Positions 14,825 through 18,560 of a DNA stretch of 18,560 nt are shown here, piece by piece. Below the pieces are notes generated by a model. It had not been told where the DNA came from. It did no database searches and saw nothing but the letters and a program-made list of their open reading frames with translations. The DNA comes from Candidatus Hydrogenedentota bacterium. GTDB lineage: Bacteria; Hydrogenedentota; Hydrogenedentia; Hydrogenedentales; CAITNO01. Every line of letters starts with the position of its first letter. The stretch's first letter is position 1. The position numbers and the translations under genes were made by a program. The stretch is taken from contig SLFT01000385.1 of NCBI GenBank assembly GCA_007124105.1, positions 1 to 18,560 on the forward strand, read 5' to 3'.

Positions 14825-15796
14825 ATGGCCCACAAACGTTCCAGGCTCATACAACATATCACCTATGCTGCGTGTCTGGCCTTCTTCAAGATTTTTTCAT
14901 GGACGCCGCTGCCAGTCGCACACGCTGTTGGCGCGGGGCTGGCCCGGGCCGCTTATCATTTAGTGCCGCGAATAAAAACAATCGGCATGGCCAATCTGGA
15001 CATCGCCTATGGCGACAGCCTGAGCAGGCAAGAGAAGGAACGGATTCTACGGGGGTCGGTCAAGAACCTGGGCCTGGTGGCGGTCGAATTCACTCGCGTG
15101 CCCACATTATTGGAGCAAGTCCCCAATATGAACATCTCTGTGAAGGGACTCGAGCATGTTGACAAAACCCGAGGCGGCGTGATATTCAGCGGACACCTTG
15201 GAAATTGGGAGTGGATGCTCCCGGTCGGCGCGCACCTGGGAATACGGGGCATTGTCATTGCACGCGCCTTTGACGACCCGCGTATGAACGCATTTGTGGA
15301 CAAGACGCGCCGCGCCAGCGGTCTTAAGATTGTTCTGAAAGACGCCGCCATGGAACCGCTGCTGCGAAAGATTCCGGAGGGTTATTACGCTGGACTACTG
15401 GCGGACCAAAGTCCGCGGGACAACGCGGTTCCGGTGACTTTTTTTGGCGAACCTACCTGGGCAACGATTGGCCCGGCGTTGATTGCAATGCGCTCGAATA
15501 CGCCCATCTATCCTGTTTCCATGACGCGCGACGATCACGGCGACTACACAATAGAATTTTATCCCGCGCTGGAATTGGCGGATACAGGCAATACGCTGGC
15601 CGATTTGCAAAGCAACACGCAACTTTGTCAAGATGCGCTTGAAACTATGATCCGCAAGCACCCTGAACAATGGCTCTGGTTTCACAAGCGGTGGAAGAAA
15701 CGCCCGCGTCTGGAGCGGGAGTGGGCGGAACGCGTGGCGCGTAAAAAGGCCGACAACAATGAACGCATCGGTACGCAAACATTAGAGCAGGAGTAG
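14825..15796 (+). CDS. Lysophospholipid acyltransferase, lipid A late acyltransferase type (LpxL/HtrB-like)
   Basis: The 323-aa protein has an N-terminal hydrophobic anchor (about 11-32) and the acyltransferase catalytic motif HLGNWE (His124, Glu129) in the block VIFSGHLGNWEW. It also has GLLADQSPRDNAVPVTFFGE and the typical C-terminal EQWLWFHKRWKKRP. This is the LpxL/HtrB family, which adds secondary acyl chains to lipid A at the inner membrane and implies an LPS-bearing envelope. Some relatives acylate other glycolipids, so the substrate is not certain. The start is 3 bp after the beta-CASP stop, with GAGG just upstream; the next gene follows after 6 bp. Confidence 0.93.
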   Translation: MAHKRSRLIQHITYAACLAFFKIFSWTPLPVAHAVGAGLARAAYHLVPRIKTIGMANLDIAYGDSLSRQEKERILRGSVKNLGLVAVEFTRVPTLLEQVPNMNISVKGLEHVDKTRGGVIFSGHLGNWEWMLPVGAHLGIRGIVIARAFDDPRMNAFVDKTRRASGLKIVLKDAAMEPLLRKIPEGYYAGLLADQSPRDNAVPVTFFGEPTWATIGPALIAMRSNTPIYPVSMTRDDHGDYTIEFYPALELADTGNTLADLQSNTQLCQDALETMIRKHPEQWLWFHKRWKKRPRLEREWAERVARKKADNNERIGTQTLEQE

Positions 15797-15802
15797 GCAG
15801 TT

Positions 15803-16510
15803 ATGGCGCTGGCAATTGGCGAATGTATTCTTGGCGATACGCCGCGTGTTGCGCTTGCCCTGCGCGATAATGTCGCACGATCCGATGTTGACTTATATAT
15901 CGGACGCGGCGTTGACATGGTGGAACTGCGCATAGACCAGTTTGAAGACGGCCCGGTGGAATATGTCCAGGAGCAGTTGCGCCGGTTTTCGGGTATACCG
16001 CGCATCGGCACCGTACGCGGTCGCGCCGAGGGCGGCGGTTGGCGGCTGGACGAGCAACAGCGACTGGCGTTGTACCGCGCCGTCATACCGCATGTGGAAG
16101 CCGTTGATATCGAGATCAATGCGGACGCCATTCATGACGCCGTTGTAGAAGCGGCGAAAACAGCGGAAGTCCCCGTAATAGGGTCTTTTCATGATTTTCA
16201 AAAGACGCCCGATGAAAACAGGCTCAACGAAATAATCGCCAGGGGTATCAAGTCAGGCGTAGACATTGTAAAAATCGCTTGTCATTGCGCGGATCAGCAA
16301 GACGCGCGGGCGCTGACCCGTGTCCTGCTGGACAATCCCGAACAGGCGCTGATTGTTATAGGCATGGGCGCGGCTGGAGCAGCCACGCGCCTGTTCCTTC
16401 CGGCCTTGGGCTCACTGATTGTCTACACCTTCCTGGGTGAACCCACCGCGCCGGGGCAATTAAACTGTGACGATACCATCCGGTATCTCAATACCTTTTA
16501 CACACAATGA
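15803..16510 (+). CDS. aroD: Type I 3-dehydroquinate dehydratase
   Basis: This is the third shikimate pathway enzyme, converting 3-dehydroquinate to 3-dehydroshikimate through a Schiff base. The 235-aa length fits single-domain type I enzymes. The substrate-binding ELRID (E41, R43) and GTVRG (R72), the catalytic His in GSFHDF (H130), the Schiff-base Lys in VDIVKIA (K157) and the C-terminal TAPGQL (Q219) are all present. ATG 15803 has AGGAG 9 nt upstream, inside the end of the acyltransferase gene region. It is cotranscribed with the two preceding genes; a shikimate gene is an unusual companion for lipid A and RNA-processing genes. Confidence 0.96.
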   Translation: MALAIGECILGDTPRVALALRDNVARSDVDLYIGRGVDMVELRIDQFEDGPVEYVQEQLRRFSGIPRIGTVRGRAEGGGWRLDEQQRLALYRAVIPHVEAVDIEINADAIHDAVVEAAKTAEVPVIGSFHDFQKTPDENRLNEIIARGIKSGVDIVKIACHCADQQDARALTRVLLDNPEQALIVIGMGAAGAATRLFLPALGSLIVYTFLGEPTAPGQLNCDDTIRYLNTFYTQ

Positions 16511-16569
16511 AAATAACGTTGCGCGTGTGATAGAATGACAGCCTAAGGTAAACTTAAAAGGTATACGCT

Positions 16570-17244
16570 ATGAAACCAACAATACTTCTGATCCTGCTGG
16601 CGGCATCCATGATGTTCATGTTCTCGGGCTGTGAACAGCCGGAACCCGAACCGGAACCTGAACCGGAAAAACCGCCCGAGCCAACAGCAGAGGAATTATA
16701 TCAACGGGCGAAAAGTCTACTTGGCGGATTGTTGACGTCAGGCGTGGATGCGCCGCCGGACCACCAGATACAGGATATCTTGAACCAGGTGCAGGCGCGG
16801 CGGCCCGAGTTGGCGTTGTCGGAAAACGGCCGCAACGCCATACAAATGGTGGCCCGGGATGTGGACAATATGATACGCGAATCGCGCGATGAAGAACGGT
16901 GGCGCAAGGTCAAGGCTTTGTGCATGGCTTATATGGCGCTCCGGCCCGGTGATGAGCGGTTGGCTTCCGTCATGGAACAGGCGGAAGCGATGATGAACCT
17001 TCCCAGGATTACGGTGACCGGCTTCGTCGAACTCGACGGCGATCTATACGCGTTCATTGAACTTTTCGACCCCAAAACAGGCGAGATGACAGCTTACCGC
17101 CGCCGCGAGGGAGAAGAGTTTCATGATGTGATGCGGCTGGTACGCATTATTGGAAACCAACAGGCGGTGGAGGTGGAATACCTTCCTGTCCGCCATGTGT
17201 GGCAGGTTCCAGGCCCGCGAGAACGGGTGAGGGGCGGCTCATAA
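16570..17244 (+). CDS. Lipoprotein with an acidic proline-rich linker
   Basis: The 224-aa protein begins with signal MKPTILLILLAASMMFMFSG and lipobox Cys21. A Pro-Glu tandem linker follows (PEPEPEPEPEKPPEP), then a helical region rich in charged residues (about 40-145), then a small beta domain (ITVTGFVELDGDLYAFIELF, GNQQAVEVEYLP). The C-terminal part is reminiscent of the small beta domains of pilus or secretion lipoproteins such as PilP, but this is only an impression. AAAAGG lies 8 nt before the ATG. It is 59 bp after aroD and may have its own promoter or read through from the operon. Confidence 0.78.
   Translation: MKPTILLILLAASMMFMFSGCEQPEPEPEPEPEKPPEPTAEELYQRAKSLLGGLLTSGVDAPPDHQIQDILNQVQARRPELALSENGRNAIQMVARDVDNMIRESRDEERWRKVKALCMAYMALRPGDERLASVMEQAEAMMNLPRITVTGFVELDGDLYAFIELFDPKTGEMTAYRRREGEEFHDVMRLVRIIGNQQAVEVEYLPVRHVWQVPGPRERVRGGS
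16640..16668 (+). repeat. In-gene hexamer-like repeat encoding the Pro-Glu linker
   Basis: Successive degenerate GAACCx/CCGGAA units code for PEPEPEPEPE directly after the lipid-modified Cys of the lipoprotein. Such repeats can change length by slippage, in-frame steps of two residues. Confidence 0.6.
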
Positions 17245-17313
17245 GCCGCATTGTTGGCAATGCTGATGTTGGGCGTGACTTGTTGTGCGACCTAAGAAAG
17301 AACTGGTGCAATC

Positions 17314-18560
17314 ATGTCAGAGCCACGTTTTAACTGGACACTCGCTTTCCTGCTATTGCTCGCTTGTAGCGTTGCGTACGTAAACACACTGGACGGCCAA
17401 TGGGTATGGGACGATGCTTCGTCCGTACTGTTACACCGGCATGTGCAGCAACCTGGTCAATTGGCCCAGCTCTTTCGCGAAGACCAGCACGCCTTTGGCC
17501 GCGGCCAGGGAAATTTCTATCGGCCGCTGGTGGCTGCCAGCTTCATGATGGACTATGCGCTGTCCGGCGGCCCGCGACCTGACGAATACGATCCGCGCAC
17601 CTTGCCGGAGGTCTCTCCTTTTCTCTTTCATATAACGAATATGCTGTGGCACTTTCTCGCAGCGTTGTTGTTTCTTGCGCTGTTGCACCGGCTTGGCGCG
17701 CCTCGGTTCGTAAAGGCTGCCGCGCCGCTGCTGTTTGCGGTGCATCCCCTGCACACCGAGGCGGTGGCCTATATCAGCGGGCGCGCCGACATGATGTCGG
17801 CGGTGAGCATTTTTGCCGCGCTGTGCTTTGCCGTCAGCGCAATTCGCCTTCAACGCCCCATAGGGGGAACGATTGGCGCGGCCTGTTGTTTTATCGGCGG
17901 GTTGCTCAGCAAAGAATCCACGCTCATCTATCCCGTATTGCTCGCCGTCATGTTTGTCATGCTCACAACGATAACAAGAGAACGGGAGGACGCGGCGGCC
18001 GCGAACGTGGAAAACCCGCGATTGTGGCGTCTTGCGCCGCTTGTTTCGTCGCTGGTTATTCTGGTCGTGTATCTTGTCTTGCGGACCACAGTATTGCGTT
18101 TCGCGGAGGGAGGCGCCGCTGTCGCGTCGCCACTGTTTCAAAGGCTTGTTGAAACGCTGCAATCGTTGGGCCTATATGCGCAGCTGTTGTTTGTGCCGGT
18201 GAATTTGCACATGGAACGCACCCTGGACAATGTTTCCTCGGCGTATGCATTGGTCGGCGCGCTGTTTTTGGCGCTGCTTGTTGTTGCGATTGTTGTTGCC
18301 TGGCGACGGGGCGGGCCACACAACAAGCGGATTGCCCTTGGTTTCGCATGGTTTCTGGCGGCATGGGCGCCTATTTCCGGTGTGTTTCCCTTGAACGCGC
18401 CGCTGGCGGAACATTGGATGTATGTGCCCATGGCCGGTTTCTGGTGGGCGTTACTGGAAATGCTCTGGCGATTATGCAATAGCGCCCCGGCGCGTCGAAG
18501 GGCTGCCGTGGCCGCCGTGTTCCTGTTGTGTATTGTTTTTACCGCCATGACGGCGCAACG
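17314..18560 (+). CDS. PMT/TMTC-like multi-membrane protein (N-terminal part, runs off the right edge)
   Basis: ATG 17314 opens a frame without stops to the window end (415 codons). An N-terminal membrane helix (about 8-24) precedes a lumenal/periplasmic loop with WVWDDAS (Asp33, Asp34) and GNFYRPLVAASFMMD (67-81). Further membrane helices follow with the hallmark blocks LLFAVHPLHTEAVAYISGRA (139-158), GGLLSKES (195-202) and NAPLAEHWMYVPMAGF. These are typical of the large bacterial integral proteins related to TMTC/PMT glycosyltransferases, which usually end in tetratricopeptide repeats; the C-terminal part is beyond the window. A dolichol- or undecaprenyl-phosphate-sugar-dependent transfer to exported proteins is the family-based guess. 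The Shine-Dalgarno sequence is weak. It is 69 bp after the lipoprotein stop. Confidence 0.85.
   Translation, partial: MSEPRFNWTLAFLLLLACSVAYVNTLDGQWVWDDASSVLLHRHVQQPGQLAQLFREDQHAFGRGQGNFYRPLVAASFMMDYALSGGPRPDEYDPRTLPEVSPFLFHITNMLWHFLAALLFLALLHRLGAPRFVKAAAPLLFAVHPLHTEAVAYISGRADMMSAVSIFAALCFAVSAIRLQRPIGGTIGAACCFIGGLLSKESTLIYPVLLAVMFVMLTTITREREDAAAANVENPRLWRLAPLVSSLVILVVYLVLRTTVLRFAEGGAAVASPLFQRLVETLQSLGLYAQLLFVPVNLHMERTLDNVSSAYALVGALFLALLVVAIVVAWRRGGPHNKRIALGFAWFLAAWAPISGVFPLNAPLAEHWMYVPMAGFWWALLEMLWRLCNSAPARRRAAVAAVFLLCIVFTAMTAQ

Overview
The window looks like chromosomal DNA from a Gram-negative, environmental bacterium. It carries a late lipid A acyltransferase homologue, an AsmA-type envelope protein, three lipoproteins with clear lipoboxes, secreted beta-propeller (FG-GAP/BNR) proteins and the start of a large multi-membrane PMT/TMTC-like protein. 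Together with moderately high G+C, this suggests a PVC/Planctomycetota- or Hydrogenedentota-like lineage. That placement is an inference from gene style, not from a marker phylogeny.

Layout. Positions 1-893 hold a gene fragment running off the left edge and a two-gene type II toxin-antitoxin module (antitoxin plus VapC-like PIN RNase) on the + strand. Positions 894-13302 are almost entirely minus strand. In order of increasing coordinate they hold: a truncated BNR-type secreted protein abutting the toxin gene; a 638-aa PEPCK-fold protein with an unusual P-loop (probably DUF4914); a lipoprotein; a TspO/MBR membrane protein; a cluster of very small, partly broken genes; an FG-GAP propeller gene interrupted by one in-frame amber codon; a lipoprotein with carboxypeptidase-regulatory-like repeats; an AsmA-like protein; and recA. 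At 13303-13444 the strand switches at a divergent promoter region. From there a + strand set runs beta-CASP RNase, LpxL-like acyltransferase, aroD, a lipoprotein, and a PMT/TMTC-like membrane protein running off the right edge.

Functional groups. RecA and the AsmA-like gene overlap and are probably co-transcribed. The beta-CASP nuclease, acyltransferase and AroD genes are 3-6 bp apart and form a clear operon mixing RNA processing, outer-membrane lipid and shikimate functions. The two secreted-type genes at 6121-8938 are tandem and probably co-transcribed from a near-consensus promoter preceded by a perfect 16-bp tandem repeat.

Notable features are: several decayed or interrupted genes on the minus-strand half (BNR fragment, small frameshifted gene, amber-interrupted propeller); two copies of a short palindrome with compensatory changes; a beta-CASP gene whose promoter predicts an almost leaderless transcript; and an AsmA-like gene without a good canonical start codon. 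I found no tRNA, rRNA, CRISPR array, integrase or insertion sequence. I see no convincing multi-gene new system; the best candidates for novelty are the PEPCK-fold protein and the regulatory architecture at 9021-9080.
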